DNA from: Vulcanimicrobiota bacterium
GTDB lineage: Bacteria; Vulcanimicrobiota; Xenobia; Xenobiales; JADMJV01
Reading direction: 5' to 3'
Length of the DNA stretch: 64,000 nucleotides
Assembly: GCA_019637395.1 (NCBI GenBank)
Contig: JAHBVR010000022.1
Coordinates: 1 to 64,000 of the forward strand
Position 1 is the first letter of the stretch; each line of letters starts with the position of its first letter. The notes below the pieces were generated by a model, which did not search any database, was not told where the DNA came from, and saw only the letters and a program-made list of their open reading frames with translations. The position numbers were made by a program, and so were the translations under genes. Shown here in pieces: positions 26,674-35,970 of this stretch.

Positions 26674-27564
26674 GTGTCAGCCAAACAATTGAGCGAACTG
26701 ATCGGGCAACTGTTGGGGGAAAAGCCGTCGGTGCCTTATTTGCCGAAAGAATTCAGGCAGAGAATCGAGACTCTGCTGCAGCGCTTCCAGAGCCGAGACC
26801 GCCTGCAGAGCTTCTATATGCACTATAGCCTGCGCATGACCGAAGCCACCTATCAACGCCTGCACCAGCCCGCTCCCGGGCCTGACGAGCAAATCCTGGA
26901 GCAGTTCCTGGCCCGCTTGCAGCCATACCCTGAGGCCAGCCAGGAGTTCGCTCAAGGCTCGGTCGACCCCGCTTCCAGTCTGCGCCGGGCCGAGACCGTG
27001 CACCGTCACCTGCAAGGACGCGGGCGAGTGCTGGCCTTGGGCGACGACGACGCCACCGGCCTGGCTTTGAGTTTGCTGGGGGACTATCAAATCCAGGTCA
27101 TCGATATCGATGAGCGCATCATCGCCTGGCTGGCCGCCATGGGCCTGCCCGGAGAGGTCCACGACCTGCGGGAACTGCCGGACTCTTATAGCGGCGCTTA
27201 CGACGCGGTGATAACCGACCCGCCGCGCGACCTGGAGCTGGCTGGAGAGTTTCTCCAGGCTGCTTTGCGCTGCCTGGCCCCGGGAGGGCTGCTCTTTTGG
27301 GCCGATCACCCCGACTGGAACCAGGCCGCTCTGACGTTGCTGGAACGGGCCCAAAGGCAGGGTCTGGAATTGCTGGAGGAGCATTCCAACTGGCATTGCT
27401 ACGTGCCTCACGTCATCAGCGACGCGACCGCTCATCACTTTCGTATTCCACCGGGCTGGTTCCACGAACTGGTGAAATACGCCCGCCTCTGGTCTCATCT
27501 CTACGTGCTGCGCGACACCAGGGCCGGCGGCATTTCTCGCAGAAGGGCCAGCCATGATGAATGA
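26674..27564 (+). CDS. Branched-polyamine synthase-like aminopropyltransferase (BpsA family)
   Basis: The 296-residue protein has an N-terminal helical part (~1-110) and a Rossmann domain with the family marks VLALGDDDATGLALSLLG, IQVIDIDERIIAWLA and YDAVITDPPRD, followed by LRCLAPGGLLFWADHPDW. The GDDD...DIDER...DPP order matches N4-bis(aminopropyl)spermidine synthase of thermophilic archaea and bacteria, which adds aminopropyl groups from decarboxylated SAM. Here DPP is followed by RDLELAG where those enzymes usually have aromatic residues, so activity needs testing. The 3' end overlaps the DUF4262 gene by 11 bases. Confidence 0.7.
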   Translation: MSAKQLSELIGQLLGEKPSVPYLPKEFRQRIETLLQRFQSRDRLQSFYMHYSLRMTEATYQRLHQPAPGPDEQILEQFLARLQPYPEASQEFAQGSVDPASSLRRAETVHRHLQGRGRVLALGDDDATGLALSLLGDYQIQVIDIDERIIAWLAAMGLPGEVHDLRELPDSYSGAYDAVITDPPRDLELAGEFLQAALRCLAPGGLLFWADHPDWNQAALTLLERAQRQGLELLEEHSNWHCYVPHVISDATAHHFRIPPGWFHELVKYARLWSHLYVLRDTRAGGISRRRASHDE

Positions 27565-27997
27565 CGCTGATCGCAAACTTTTAGCCGATGTTGAGGCTCA
27601 TGGCTGGCACTTTGTGCATGTGCGGGGGGACGCCGAGGGGCCTGGATATAGTTTTACTGTCGGACTCTATCGAACTTACGGTCATCCCGAACTGATGGTG
27701 ATGGGCCTGGAGCCGGAGGTTTCCCATCCGATCATGGGTCTGGCCGTGGAGCAAATCAAGCAGGGCCACGCTTACCGCGACGGCGTTCGGGATGATACCC
27801 TGCTCGACGGAGTGGACTGCCTGCTACGTAAGATACCGGCCGAATTGCACCGCAAATACCTGGGCTACAACGTCTGGTTTTATAAGGACCGTCCCGAGGG
27901 CTTTCCGGCTTTGCAGATTCTCTGGCCGGACTCGCAGGGGCGCTATCCGGGCCAGGAAGGCTTTGAAATGGAGTCCATGCAGCCATCACTCACATGA
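27554..27997 (+). CDS. DUF4262 family protein
   Basis: The 147-residue protein starts MMNDADRKLL after AGAAGGG. The DUF4262 marks are visible: GWHFVHVRGDAEGPGYSFTV with GLYRTYGHPELMVMGL directly after it, then LGYNVWFYKD and ALQILWPDSQGRYPGQ. Members are small cytoplasmic proteins of unknown function. It overlaps the end of the aminopropyltransferase-like gene and its own stop overlaps the nitrilase start (ATGA), so three genes are probably translated together. Confidence 0.85.
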   Translation: MMNDADRKLLADVEAHGWHFVHVRGDAEGPGYSFTVGLYRTYGHPELMVMGLEPEVSHPIMGLAVEQIKQGHAYRDGVRDDTLLDGVDCLLRKIPAELHRKYLGYNVWFYKDRPEGFPALQILWPDSQGRYPGQEGFEMESMQPSLT

Positions 27998-28818
27998 GAG
28001 TGGGAGTGGTTCAGCTCAGCTCGACTTTAGAGACGGAACGGAATCTCTCGGTGGCGGCCGGCTTGATCGAAAATGCCGGCCGGTCCGGCGCTCGCCTGGT
28101 GGTTCTGCCGGAAGTCTTCAATCGCCGCGGTGAAAGCGCGCGTGTGCGCGAGCAGGCCGAAGAGTTGGAGGGAGCCAGTTTAGGCTGGGCGGCCGAGCAG
28201 GCGCGCGCTCAACGGTTGTGGCTGGTGGCCGGTTCCATCGCCGAGCAGGCGGGGACCGCCTGTCACAATACCTCCTGTCTTTTTTCCCCCGAGGGTGAGC
28301 GCGTGGCCGTCTACCGCAAGATCCACCTGTTTGACGTGGATATTCCGGGGGCGGTGGCCAAAGAGTCGGCTCACGTCACCGCCGGGGGCGAATTGGTGGT
28401 TTCCCAGGTCGAAGGCTGCCCGGTCGGGCTGACGGTCTGCTACGATTTGCGCTTTCCCGAATTGTATCGACGCCTCACTCTGCTGGGGGCGCGCATGATT
28501 ACCGTTCCTTCCGCTTTTACAGAACGGACTGGACGAGACCACTGGGAGGTTCTGTTACGTGCCCGGGCTATTGAAAACCAGGTTTTCGTGCTCGCCCCCA
28601 ATCAGTTCGGCACTACTGCCGGGACCCCCACCAGCTACGGGCGCTCGATGATCATCGACCCTTGGGGAACGGTGCTGGCCCAGGCCGGGGACGGCGAGAG
28701 TTTGATTCTGGCCGACCTGGACTTCGCACGTCAGGCTGAGGTGCGCTCGCGGTTGCCCAGTTTGCAACATCGCCGGCCTGATTTATACGCCTGGCCGGAT
28801 CCGATCGCAGAAGGTTAA
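27994..28818 (+). CDS. Carbon-nitrogen hydrolase, Nit1/deaminated-glutathione-amidase-like
   Basis: The 274-residue nitrilase-fold enzyme has its full triad: Glu in VVLPEVFNRRG, Lys in VYRKIHLFDVDIPG, Cys in LTVCYDLRFPELYR. The KIHLFDVDIPG and CYDLRFPELYR motifs are characteristic of the Nit1/Nit2 branch (deaminated glutathione amidase or omega-amidase), which repairs transamination by-products. It is cytoplasmic and of normal length. The start overlaps the DUF4262 stop by 4 bases. Confidence 0.9.
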   Translation: MRVGVVQLSSTLETERNLSVAAGLIENAGRSGARLVVLPEVFNRRGESARVREQAEELEGASLGWAAEQARAQRLWLVAGSIAEQAGTACHNTSCLFSPEGERVAVYRKIHLFDVDIPGAVAKESAHVTAGGELVVSQVEGCPVGLTVCYDLRFPELYRRLTLLGARMITVPSAFTERTGRDHWEVLLRARAIENQVFVLAPNQFGTTAGTPTSYGRSMIIDPWGTVLAQAGDGESLILADLDFARQAEVRSRLPSLQHRRPDLYAWPDPIAEG

Positions 28819-28896
28819 CAAATTTCGGCTTCGGTAGTACTTTGGGAGAAATCCCGCTCCTAAGCTTCCTCCATAATACCAAGGAGGAACCCAGAA

Positions 28897-29811
28897 ATGC
28901 CTACCCATACCGAACTATTTCACGAAGCCGGCGTTTGCAGCTACTCACAAAGCTGGACGCCCATCTGGCGCCCTGGTGCCGAGGAAGTGACGCGCGGCTG
29001 TCTGGCGATTCTGGTCTCGGAAACCAATCAGCAGCCGGTTTTCACCGAAGTGGTGGCCCAGCCCCTCGATTTTGATAGCCAGATTGCCTGGCTGGATAAA
29101 TGCTTCAAGCAGGCGGGCGCCCCCACCCAACTGCTGGTGCCAACCGAGGCTCTGGCTGAAGTGTTGCGGCCCCGCTGTCCCAACTCCGAGATTTTCGTCG
29201 ACCCGGCTCCCCGCCACCACGGCTGGATCCGCGAATCCCTGTGGCCGGCGGATGCCGAAGCGGTGCCCTTTTCGATTCTGGCCATGCTGGGAGAAAAAAA
29301 GGCCCGCGAACTCTATGTGGATTGCGAGCATTTTCTGGTGCTGGAGCCCTGGAACACCATCAAGGATGACGAAGTCTTCCGTTTCACCAGCCACGGTAAG
29401 GAATACGGCGTGGTCGTGGGCGGGTCGACGCGCTTCCAAGATGGCGGAATCAGCGTCTTTGCCAGCGTGAAAACGGCCATAAAGCAGAGCTCGCCGCCGA
29501 TCAGCTGGTTTGGGCCGGGGAATGCACTGGTGGTTCACTACAGGGATTTGAATTTTCTGGACCGCTGTAATATCCGCATCCCTCAGCGCTTGCTGCCCAG
29601 GTTGAAGTTCCCCATGATCACTCCGGACAAAAGAGACCGGCGCACTTCTTTAAAGGACTTGCGCTTTCTGGTGCGCCAGTTGCCGGAAATGCTGCACACC
29701 GGTAAGAAGCTGCTGGAAGAGGGCAAACGGCGCCTGGAATGGACGGAGTTGCGCATCAAAAAGGGCCGGGCCGGACTGTTTCCCGCCTATTGGGATCGGT
29801 TGGCCAGCTAG
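28897..29811 (+). CDS. Conserved-looking cytoplasmic protein, unknown
   Basis: AAGGAGG lies at 28880-28886, before ATG 28897, a strong translation signal. The 304-residue protein has no signal peptide or membrane helix. Notable segments are SWTPIWRPGAEEVTRGCLA, LVLEPWNTIKDDEVFRFTSH, GVVVGGSTRFQDGGISVFAS and a basic helical C-terminus (LHTGKKLLEEGKRRLEWTEL). I do not recognise the family. It appears to be transcribed alone after a ~78-base gap from the nitrilase gene. Confidence 0.6.
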   Translation: MPTHTELFHEAGVCSYSQSWTPIWRPGAEEVTRGCLAILVSETNQQPVFTEVVAQPLDFDSQIAWLDKCFKQAGAPTQLLVPTEALAEVLRPRCPNSEIFVDPAPRHHGWIRESLWPADAEAVPFSILAMLGEKKARELYVDCEHFLVLEPWNTIKDDEVFRFTSHGKEYGVVVGGSTRFQDGGISVFASVKTAIKQSSPPISWFGPGNALVVHYRDLNFLDRCNIRIPQRLLPRLKFPMITPDKRDRRTSLKDLRFLVRQLPEMLHTGKKLLEEGKRRLEWTELRIKKGRAGLFPAYWDRLAS

Positions 29812-29938
29812 AAGTCCGGCCGAAAACCCCCAGTTCCGTCGCGGACTGGATATGGTATCGTCGGCCGGATTCTAGCACAACCCGTTGGGCGTCGCTGACT
29901 GAAGGAACGTCGGAGGGGGGCCGGCGGTTGACCCATGG

Positions 29939-30691
29939 GTGAAAATACTCGACTGGAGCAGCATGTGGCGCCGCCTGGACCCGGGCTATCCGACCAATGT
30001 GGCCATTGTGCTCTGGGTGGCTCTGGGCTGGTGGCTATGGGGCTGGGGGTCCGGGCTGGCCATCTTTTTCGCCTGGGCCATTGCTCGCGAACTCGACCCC
30101 GACCGACCACCCGCGGCCCTGCTGGCGGCTCTGCTGGCCACTCTCTGGGGCGGCTATTCCGGCGGACTCTTTTTGCTGCTGCTGGGAATGCGCTTCGTCA
30201 ACCGGACTCCGGGCCTGCCGGCCCGCTGGCTGGATTCCGTGCTGCTGTTGGGCCTGGCCTGGACCCGCCCCAACGCCGCCTGGATAGCGGCCTCCGCCTT
30301 TTTCCTGGACGCCGTGCTGGAGAAGCCCTTGAAGCGGCATCTGGTTTTTGGCGCGCTGGCGCTGGTCAGTATGGCCTACAGCGATAGTTTATCCGGTGCG
30401 GGTGTATCGCCCCAGTTGAGCTGGGGACTGCTGTTGTGTTTGAGCTTCCTGTCGGTGTGTCTGACGGAGGCGCCCGACAGTGGTGGCGACCAGGGCGGTC
30501 ACCGGCTTGACCCATCGCGGGTGCTTTCAGCGCAAATGCTGGCCTTGCTGTGTGCTCTGTTGAGCGTATGGTGCTGGCAGGCAACCGGGGTCTACGCCTG
30601 GTGGTCGCTCTGGAGCGGTATTTTCGCGGTGGTCTTCTGGCGCGCGCTCAGCTGGTTTTGGCCAGCGGGAACTGGTAGCGATTCTGCTTGA
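29939..30691 (+). CDS. Polytopic membrane protein, unknown
   Basis: The GTG start gives 250 residues with about seven to eight hydrophobic helices, for example VAIVLWVALGWWLWGWGSGL, GLFLLLLGMRFVN, LSWGLLLCLSFLSVCL and WWSLWSGIFAVVFWRAL. It is Trp-rich, and no conserved charged motif points to a transporter family. The last ~44 bases overlap the 3' end of the convergent PilP-like gene. The 127 bases before it hold no gene. Confidence 0.55.
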   Translation: MKILDWSSMWRRLDPGYPTNVAIVLWVALGWWLWGWGSGLAIFFAWAIARELDPDRPPAALLAALLATLWGGYSGGLFLLLLGMRFVNRTPGLPARWLDSVLLLGLAWTRPNAAWIAASAFFLDAVLEKPLKRHLVFGALALVSMAYSDSLSGAGVSPQLSWGLLLCLSFLSVCLTEAPDSGGDQGGHRLDPSRVLSAQMLALLCALLSVWCWQATGVYAWWSLWSGIFAVVFWRALSWFWPAGTGSDSA

Positions 30692-31022
30692 AGGCCAGTG
30701 TGACGCCGCTACGGTCGATCTTGGCCACGCGGTAATCGCCCAATTTATCCCCTTGAGCCACGATAAAGGTACTTTTTTCGCCGGCCACGATGGCTTTGGG
30801 TTGGCGCGAATTGGTCACCAGTCCCAAGACGTTCAATTTCGGGGCGGTGGGAATGATTTTCACCGGCGTCTTGGTGTGAACGCGCGGGGTGATTTCGTCC
30901 TCGGTGACCACGCCCGAGTTCTTTTGGGCTAAATTGACGAAGGGATCACGCTCGGGCTTAGGCTGGGCCCAGCCGGCCAGGGTCAAGGCAACCAGAGAAA
31001 TGGCAAATACAATCTTTTTCAT
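30648..31022 (-). CDS. PilP-like secreted protein
   Basis: The 124-residue product starts with a signal peptide (MKKIVFAISLVALTLAGWAQ). The mature part has PERDPFVNL near its start, then LNVLGLVTNSRQPKAIVAG, FIVAQGDKLGDYRVAKIDRS and GVTLAFKQ. This RDPF, then LxLxG, then VxxGDxLGxxxVxxI order is that of PilP/GspC-type periplasmic subunits of type IV pilus or type II secretion systems. It stands alone here. The prepilin-like genes lie ~19 kb away. Confidence 0.6.
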   Translation of the reverse strand: MKKIVFAISLVALTLAGWAQPKPERDPFVNLAQKNSGVVTEDEITPRVHTKTPVKIIPTAPKLNVLGLVTNSRQPKAIVAGEKSTFIVAQGDKLGDYRVAKIDRSGVTLAFKQNRYQFPLAKTS

Positions 31023-31091
31023 GGAATTGGTCTCTCCCCAAGAATTTGCGTTCCGAATTCAGACCTGGCCCCCGTCGCCGCCGTTTGGGGT

Positions 31092-31925
31092 TTATTCCAC
31101 GTCTTGAAAATTCATTTCCCAGGGTCCGCCTCCCTGGCATTCCAGGCAACGATAGAGGCGCCGACCGCTCCATTCTTCTTTGCGAATGAGGGCTTCGCAA
31201 ATCCAGCAGGGGCGCCCCAGCCGGTTGAAGACCCAGTGTCGATGATTGGTTCGACTCACCAGATCGGGGGGAGTGGTGAGGCCTCTGGTTTTCAGGGAAC
31301 GGCGCGCCAATCCTTGGGCAGCGCGAGCCAACCGTTCCTGCTGCTGCTCGTTCAGGTCCCTGGGGCGCATTTCCGGAGTCAGCCCCGCGCAGAAGAGAAT
31401 CTCGCTGCGCAGATAGTTTCCCGGACCTGCCCAGAACGTTTGATCGAGAAGTAGCGAGGCCAGGCGCCGGCCGGAAAATTGCTTATCACGAAGTCGCTCG
31501 ACAAGATCCGTGGGTAGAACGCCGGGGTCGAGCAGGTCCGGGCCGAGGCGGGTCAGATAGGGGTGCCTTTTCAGACCGGCCGCGTTCAGTAGCTCAATCT
31601 GAGTCGCGCTGTACAGCCGGGCTTCCTGCTCGGGCGTGGCCAGTGCCAGTCGCAACTGTCGGTTGGTTTTAGCCTCCTGGCCGGGTTTGCCGAACACCCA
31701 GCGGCCGTAGAGCTGCATGTGGGCGTACAGAGTCTGTCCGCCTTCAAAGGTGATCAAGAAGGCCTTGCCGCGCGCGCCGACTTCTTTTACCCGCCTGCCC
31801 TGCAGATTCTCGAGAGCTGGCAGGTAGGGGGAGCAAAGACGAGGCCGCTCGCCTTTCAGAAACTGAAGACGAACGGCCTGGGCGTGGATCTCGGGGCCCT
31901 CAGGCGAGGCTTTTGACCACCTCAA
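31092..31925 (-). CDS. nei: Endonuclease VIII-like DNA glycosylase (Fpg/Nei family)
   Basis: The protein has the Nei features: PEGPEI at the N-terminus (catalytic Pro and Glu), a Lys-containing [15 protein letters not shown] strand, [15 protein letters not shown], and a C-terminal zinc finger CWIC-x16-CLEC. It excises oxidised pyrimidines and cuts the strand. The start is odd: in-frame TTG 31925 gives MRWSKAS before PEGPEI, yet the enzyme needs Pro right after the initiator Met, and the codon before that Pro is TCG. It overlaps the transketolase 3' end by 26 bases. A noncanonical start, processing or a sequence error is possible. Confidence 0.85.
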   Translation of the reverse strand: MRWSKASPEGPEIHAQAVRLQFLKGERPRLCSPYLPALENLQGRRVKEVGARGKAFLITFEGGQTLYAHMQLYGRWVFGKPGQEAKTNRQLRLALATPEQEARLYSATQIELLNAAGLKRHPYLTRLGPDLLDPGVLPTDLVERLRDKQFSGRRLASLLLDQTFWAGPGNYLRSEILFCAGLTPEMRPRDLNEQQQERLARAAQGLARRSLKTRGLTTPPDLVSRTNHRHWVFNRLGRPCWICEALIRKEEWSGRRLYRCLECQGGGPWEMNFQDVE

Positions 31926-33900
31926 CGAGGTGGTCGGCGCTGATCCCCAGTTCCTTCATGACCTTGTCACCAGGGGAGCTCATGCCGAAACGGTCGATAC
32001 CGACCACTTTGCCCTGCAGGCCGACGTATTTCCACCACAGACCGGTGGCGCCGGCTTCGATGGCCACGCGGCGGGTGCAGCTGGCGGGCAGTACGGCTTC
32101 GCGATATTTGGCGTCCTGCTGGTCGAAGCGGTAGAAGCTGGGCACGCTGACCACGCGCACCCCCTCGCCCAGGGTCCTGGCGGCGGCCACGGCGTGCTGT
32201 ACTTCACTGCCGGAAGCCAGCAGGATGGTCTTGAGGTCGCCCTTTTCCCTGAGGATGATGTAGGCGCCCCTGGCCACGCCTTCACGGCGTTGCTGAGCGG
32301 AGGCATCGTTGAGCATAGGCACGGCCTGGCGCGTCAGCGAGAGCAGGGTGGGGCCTTCCAGTCGGGTGAGTGCGGCTGCGAAGGCGCCCGCCACTTCTTC
32401 CGGGTCGGCCGGGCGGATGACGTCCAGGTTGGGCACCAGGCGCAGAGCGCTGACGGTTTCCACCGGCTGGTGGGTGGGCCCGTCCTCGCCCACACCCACG
32501 CTGTCGTGCGTGAAAATATAGAGAGTGGGCAGGCCGGAGAGGGCGGCCAGGCGGATCGATCCGCGGCAGTAGTCGGCGAACACGAGGAAGGTGGCCCCCG
32601 AGGCCCGGAACAGGCCGTCGTAAGCGATGCCGTTCAGGATGCCGCACATGCCGTGTTCGCGAATGCCGAAGCGGATGTTGCGCCCGCTCCAACTGTCCGG
32701 GCCCCAGTCCTGCGAAGCCGAAATGTAGTTGAGCGTCGAACCGTGCAGATCGGCGCTGCCCGAGATCAGCCAGGGCACGGCGGCGGCCAGCGGCTGCAGC
32801 ACTTCCTGGCCGGCCTTGCGGGTGGCGATTTTGCTGTCGGCCGGGAACTCGGGGACCTGAGAGAGCAAATCGGCCGGTGGCTCGCCCTTAAGAGCGAGCT
32901 GCAGTTCTTTATCCTTTTCCGGATGGGCTTTTTGCCAGGCCTCAAAGCTCTTGACCCAGTCGTTATAGCGGGCGGTCAGCTGCTTGCCGTGTTCGGCAAA
33001 GAAATCGCGGGTTTCCTGACTGACGAAGAAATGTTCCTCGGGCAGGGCCAGTCCCTTGCGGGCGCTCTCGATGAACTTGGCGCCGCCTTCGCCGTGGGCC
33101 TTGGCCGTGCCGGCGACTTCGGGAATGCCCTTGCCGATCAGGGTTTTGCAGATGATCAACTGGGGCTTGCCGCTGGCCGCTTTGGCCTTTTCGTAGGCGG
33201 CCAGGAAGGCGGTCATATCATGGCCGTCGACCTGCTGCACGTCCCATTCGATGGCTTCAAAGCGCTTCTGGGTGTTTTCGCTCTGGGTGGCTGCGGCCAT
33301 CGCGTCCAGGGTCACGTCATTGCTGTCGTAGAGCAGAATCAGGTTGTCCAGCTTGAAGTGGCCGGCGAATCCGAGCGCTTCCATAGCCACGCCTTCTTGC
33401 ATACAGCCGTCCCCGGCCAGGCAGACCACGTGATGGTCGAAGATTTTGTGCTCGGGGGTATTGTAGCGGGCCTCGGCCATTTTGGCCGAAACGGCGTAAC
33501 CGACAGCGTTGGCGATGCCCTGTCCGAGCGGCCCGGTGGTGGCTTCCACCCCTTCGGTCCAGTGAAATTCCGGATGACCCGGAGTCTTGGAGTGAAGCAC
33601 GCGGAATTTCTTGATGTCGTCCAAAGTGACCGCGTAGCCGGCCAGGTGCAGCCAGCCATACAGAAACATGGATCCGTGCCCGGCGCTGAGCACGAACCGG
33701 TCGCGGTTGAGCCACTTGGGCCGGGCGGGATTGTAGCTGAGGGCATGGCCGAAGAGCACGGCGCCGATTTCGGCGCAGCCCAGAGGCAGGCCGAGGTGGC
33801 CGCTGCTACAGGTGTGGACCGCGTCCATGGCCAGTCCGCGCGCTTCGTTGGCGGCGCGCGCCAGGGCAGTTTCGTTGATGGTTGGGTTTTGCGTCGTCAT
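31900..33900 (-). CDS. tkt: Transketolase
   Basis: ATG 33900 follows AAGGAAAGG at good spacing and gives 666 residues, the normal length. Marks include [38 protein letters not shown], the thiamine-diphosphate-binding [20 protein letters not shown] and NDVTLD, and the C-terminal [18 protein letters not shown]. It moves two-carbon ketol units between sugar phosphates in the pentose phosphate pathway. An upstream in-frame extension to 34137 is antisense to a membrane-protein gene and is rejected. It overlaps nei downstream. Confidence 0.95.
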   Translation of the reverse strand: MTTQNPTINETALARAANEARGLAMDAVHTCSSGHLGLPLGCAEIGAVLFGHALSYNPARPKWLNRDRFVLSAGHGSMFLYGWLHLAGYAVTLDDIKKFRVLHSKTPGHPEFHWTEGVEATTGPLGQGIANAVGYAVSAKMAEARYNTPEHKIFDHHVVCLAGDGCMQEGVAMEALGFAGHFKLDNLILLYDSNDVTLDAMAAATQSENTQKRFEAIEWDVQQVDGHDMTAFLAAYEKAKAASGKPQLIICKTLIGKGIPEVAGTAKAHGEGGAKFIESARKGLALPEEHFFVSQETRDFFAEHGKQLTARYNDWVKSFEAWQKAHPEKDKELQLALKGEPPADLLSQVPEFPADSKIATRKAGQEVLQPLAAAVPWLISGSADLHGSTLNYISASQDWGPDSWSGRNIRFGIREHGMCGILNGIAYDGLFRASGATFLVFADYCRGSIRLAALSGLPTLYIFTHDSVGVGEDGPTHQPVETVSALRLVPNLDVIRPADPEEVAGAFAAALTRLEGPTLLSLTRQAVPMLNDASAQQRREGVARGAYIILREKGDLKTILLASGSEVQHAVAAARTLGEGVRVVSVPSFYRFDQQDAKYREAVLPASCTRRVAIEAGATGLWWKYVGLQGKVVGIDRFGMSSPGDKVMKELGISADHLVEVVKSLA

Positions 33901-33955
33901 GAGGCACCTTTCCTTAAAGAGGGGGTGCGAACCTTTTTGGGAACTCTCCTGGAAC

Positions 33956-34435
33956 ATGCGCTGGGAATATGGGCTGGGTCTACTGGTATTGGCGGGCTCC
34001 CACTGGATTCCGGGAACGACGCTCGTGAGCGAGGCCGGCCTCTGGTTTGGCGGTCTGGTGCTGGGCGCGGGAATGCTGCGCGATTTTTGGGAGTTGAGTC
34101 GCGGCGGCGAGCAAGGCGGCCCCAGCCAGGTAGCCATGTGCGTGGAATCGGTGGTGGGCGTGGCGGCTGTGATGCTGGGATTGGTGCTGGTGTTGCTCAG
34201 CTTTGCCCGCCTGTTGCCGCCCTGGTTGGAACTGCCGGTGCCTCTCGCCCCGCTGGCCGGGGTTTCGCTTCTGTTCGCCGGCTGGGTTCACGATCTGGTT
34301 TGGGTCAAGCACAAAGGTGGCTGGGAGTTGCGCCGAGACCCCCATCACGGCAGTTTCGTGGTGCACTTTTTCCGGGGCCGGGCCGACGTCTGCCTGTTAG
34401 GGGCCGATGGCGAGGCTGAGACTGAGGCCGGGTAG
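33956..34435 (+). CDS. Membrane protein with four hydrophobic helices, unknown
   Basis: ATG 33956 gives 159 residues: hydrophobic stretches [48 protein letters not shown] and [20 protein letters not shown], then a soluble tail ([17 protein letters not shown]). No family is recognised. It is divergent from transketolase, 55 bases away, and heads a run with the NADAR and hydrolase genes, each starting at or inside the previous stop. Confidence 0.5.
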   Translation: MRWEYGLGLLVLAGSHWIPGTTLVSEAGLWFGGLVLGAGMLRDFWELSRGGEQGGPSQVAMCVESVVGVAAVMLGLVLVLLSFARLLPPWLELPVPLAPLAGVSLLFAGWVHDLVWVKHKGGWELRRDPHHGSFVVHFFRGRADVCLLGADGEAETEAG

Positions 34436-34945
34436 TTGGCCGGGGGATGGCAGCCGAAGTACATTTTCTTCTGGGGGCATCGGCCTCAGAAAGACGGTGT
34501 TCTCGGCAAGAGCTGTTTTTCCCAGTGGTGGCCGTCCGCTTTCGAACTCGACGGGAGAAAGTACGCCAGCGCCGAGCACTACATGATGGCCGAGAAGGCC
34601 CGCCTGTTTGGCGACGAGGCTTCCCATCGGGCGATTGTGCAAGCCCCGACGCCCGCCGAAGCCAAGAAATTGGGAGCCCGGGTCGGTGGTTTCAGCGAGG
34701 AGACCTGGCTCCAGCACCGCTTTGACATCGTAGTGCGGGGCAACCTGGCGCGCTTTACCCAGAATTCCGAGTTGGGGGAGTTTTTAGCTAAAACCGGCGA
34801 TCAGGTGCTGGTGGAGGCCAGTCCTATCGACCGCATCTGGGGGATCGGGCTGGCCGAAGGCGATCCGCGTTGCCAGCATCCGGAACAGTGGCAGGGCTTG
34901 AATTTGCTGGGCTTCGCCCTGATGGAAGTCCGGTCCAGGCTGTGA
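34436..34945 (+). CDS. NADAR family protein (YbiA-like N-glycosidase)
   Basis: The TTG start directly follows the previous stop. The 169-residue protein matches the NADAR/DUF1768 family: YIFFWGHRPQ, CFSQWWPSAFELDGRKYASA then EHYMMAEKARLFGD, then VVRGNLARF, LVEASPIDRIWGIGL and NLLGFALMEVR. Members cleave the N-glycosidic bond of damaged riboflavin intermediates or of ADP-ribosylated guanosine. The conserved EHYM/W and DRIWGIGL blocks are intact, so activity is plausible. The stop overlaps the next start by 4 bases. Confidence 0.9.
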   Translation: MAGGWQPKYIFFWGHRPQKDGVLGKSCFSQWWPSAFELDGRKYASAEHYMMAEKARLFGDEASHRAIVQAPTPAEAKKLGARVGGFSEETWLQHRFDIVVRGNLARFTQNSELGEFLAKTGDQVLVEASPIDRIWGIGLAEGDPRCQHPEQWQGLNLLGFALMEVRSRL

Positions 34946-35970
34946 AGCGGTTGCTCTGCTGGCTGGCCGTCTGTGGCGCTGTGGCCGCTGAGCCGATTCA
35001 GATTCCGGTAGGAACCGACTATTCCCTTCCGGGCCGGCTGGACATACCGGCCGGAGCGCGCGGCGTGGTGGTGCTGCTGCACGGCTCCGGAGCGGCCAAC
35101 ATGGACGAGGAACTGCAGATGGCCACCAAGGATAAGGCGCCGAATCCGTTTTTCGCCGATCTGTCGGCGGCTCTGCAAGGACAGAAGCTGGCCGTGCTGC
35201 GCTACGATAAGCGCAACTTTGCGCTGAGTCAGAGGAATTCGGAAGCCGCCCTGCAGTCCCTGAAAGAACATCCCGGCCTGGCTTATATCCAGGACGCGCT
35301 CAGCGCGGTGGCGGTGGCCCGCCAGAAGTGCCCTGGCCTTCCCGTGTTTTTGCTGGGACACAGCGAGGGTACCTGGGTGGCTCAGCAGGCCGCCCGGCAG
35401 GACGGACAGATCCAGGGCCTGGGCCTGATCGGTTTCACCGGGTCCGCTCTGGAAACGCTGGTCAGCGAGCAAATTGCTTATCGCCCGCTCGACTACTTCA
35501 ACGATCTGGACAAGAACCACGATCGGGTGCTCCAGCCTGAAGAGTTGAACGACGCTTTGAGACCTCAGCTGGTCGTGCTCGATCTGAATCGAGACGGGAA
35601 CTTGAGCCGCTCCGAGTTTCAGGCCGGCAATTTTAGCCAGTTGCTGCTCAAGCCGCTGCTTTCCGATGCCTGGCGCCGCGACGAAGCCTCACTGCCCGCT
35701 CCGCTGCAACTGGTCGAGCAGGCCGAGATTCCCCTGGTTTTCCTGCAGGGCGAATGGGACAACCAGACGCCGGCCTTTGTAGTGCAGGCGCTGGATATTT
35801 GTGAAAGTCGGGTCTGGAAGAAGGGCAACAAGCGCTTCGTCTACTTTCCGGGTTGCGGCCACGCTCTGGATGCGCGCGACCGTTATGATGACGTGGTCTA
35901 CCGGCGTCCCGACCAGGCCACTTTAGAGCGGGCCGCGGGAGAACTGGCCCGCTTCTGGTTTCAGCGATAG
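34942..35970 (+). CDS. Secreted alpha/beta hydrolase with inserted EF-hand pair
   Basis: GTG 34942 overlaps the NADAR stop and gives 342 residues with a signal peptide (MKRLLCWLAVCGAVAA). The hydrolase fold shows VVVLLHGSGAANMDEE, the nucleophile elbow LLGHSEGTWVAQQ, Asp in FLQGEWDNQTP and His in PGCGHALD. Between the elbow and the late Asp, where a lid usually sits, are two EF-hand-like loops: DLDKNHDRVLQPEE and DLNRDGNLSRSEF. This suggests calcium-dependent folding or control outside the cytoplasm (inferred). The 3' end overlaps the convergent GNAT gene by 10 bases. Confidence 0.8.
   Translation: MKRLLCWLAVCGAVAAEPIQIPVGTDYSLPGRLDIPAGARGVVVLLHGSGAANMDEELQMATKDKAPNPFFADLSAALQGQKLAVLRYDKRNFALSQRNSEAALQSLKEHPGLAYIQDALSAVAVARQKCPGLPVFLLGHSEGTWVAQQAARQDGQIQGLGLIGFTGSALETLVSEQIAYRPLDYFNDLDKNHDRVLQPEELNDALRPQLVVLDLNRDGNLSRSEFQAGNFSQLLLKPLLSDAWRRDEASLPAPLQLVEQAEIPLVFLQGEWDNQTPAFVVQALDICESRVWKKGNKRFVYFPGCGHALDARDRYDDVVYRRPDQATLERAAGELARFWFQR

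Noticed and set aside
25905-26684. 259-codon frame on the - strand across the Nudix gene
   Set aside because: It is the Nudix gene read one base off, Arg/Pro-rich with no motif, while the Nudix box is intact in the other frame.
31930-34419. Long open frame of 829 codons on the + strand
   Set aside because: It is exactly antisense to the transketolase gene and to the start of the membrane-protein gene. Its Gly/His/Gln-rich composition is that of a high-GC antisense shadow.
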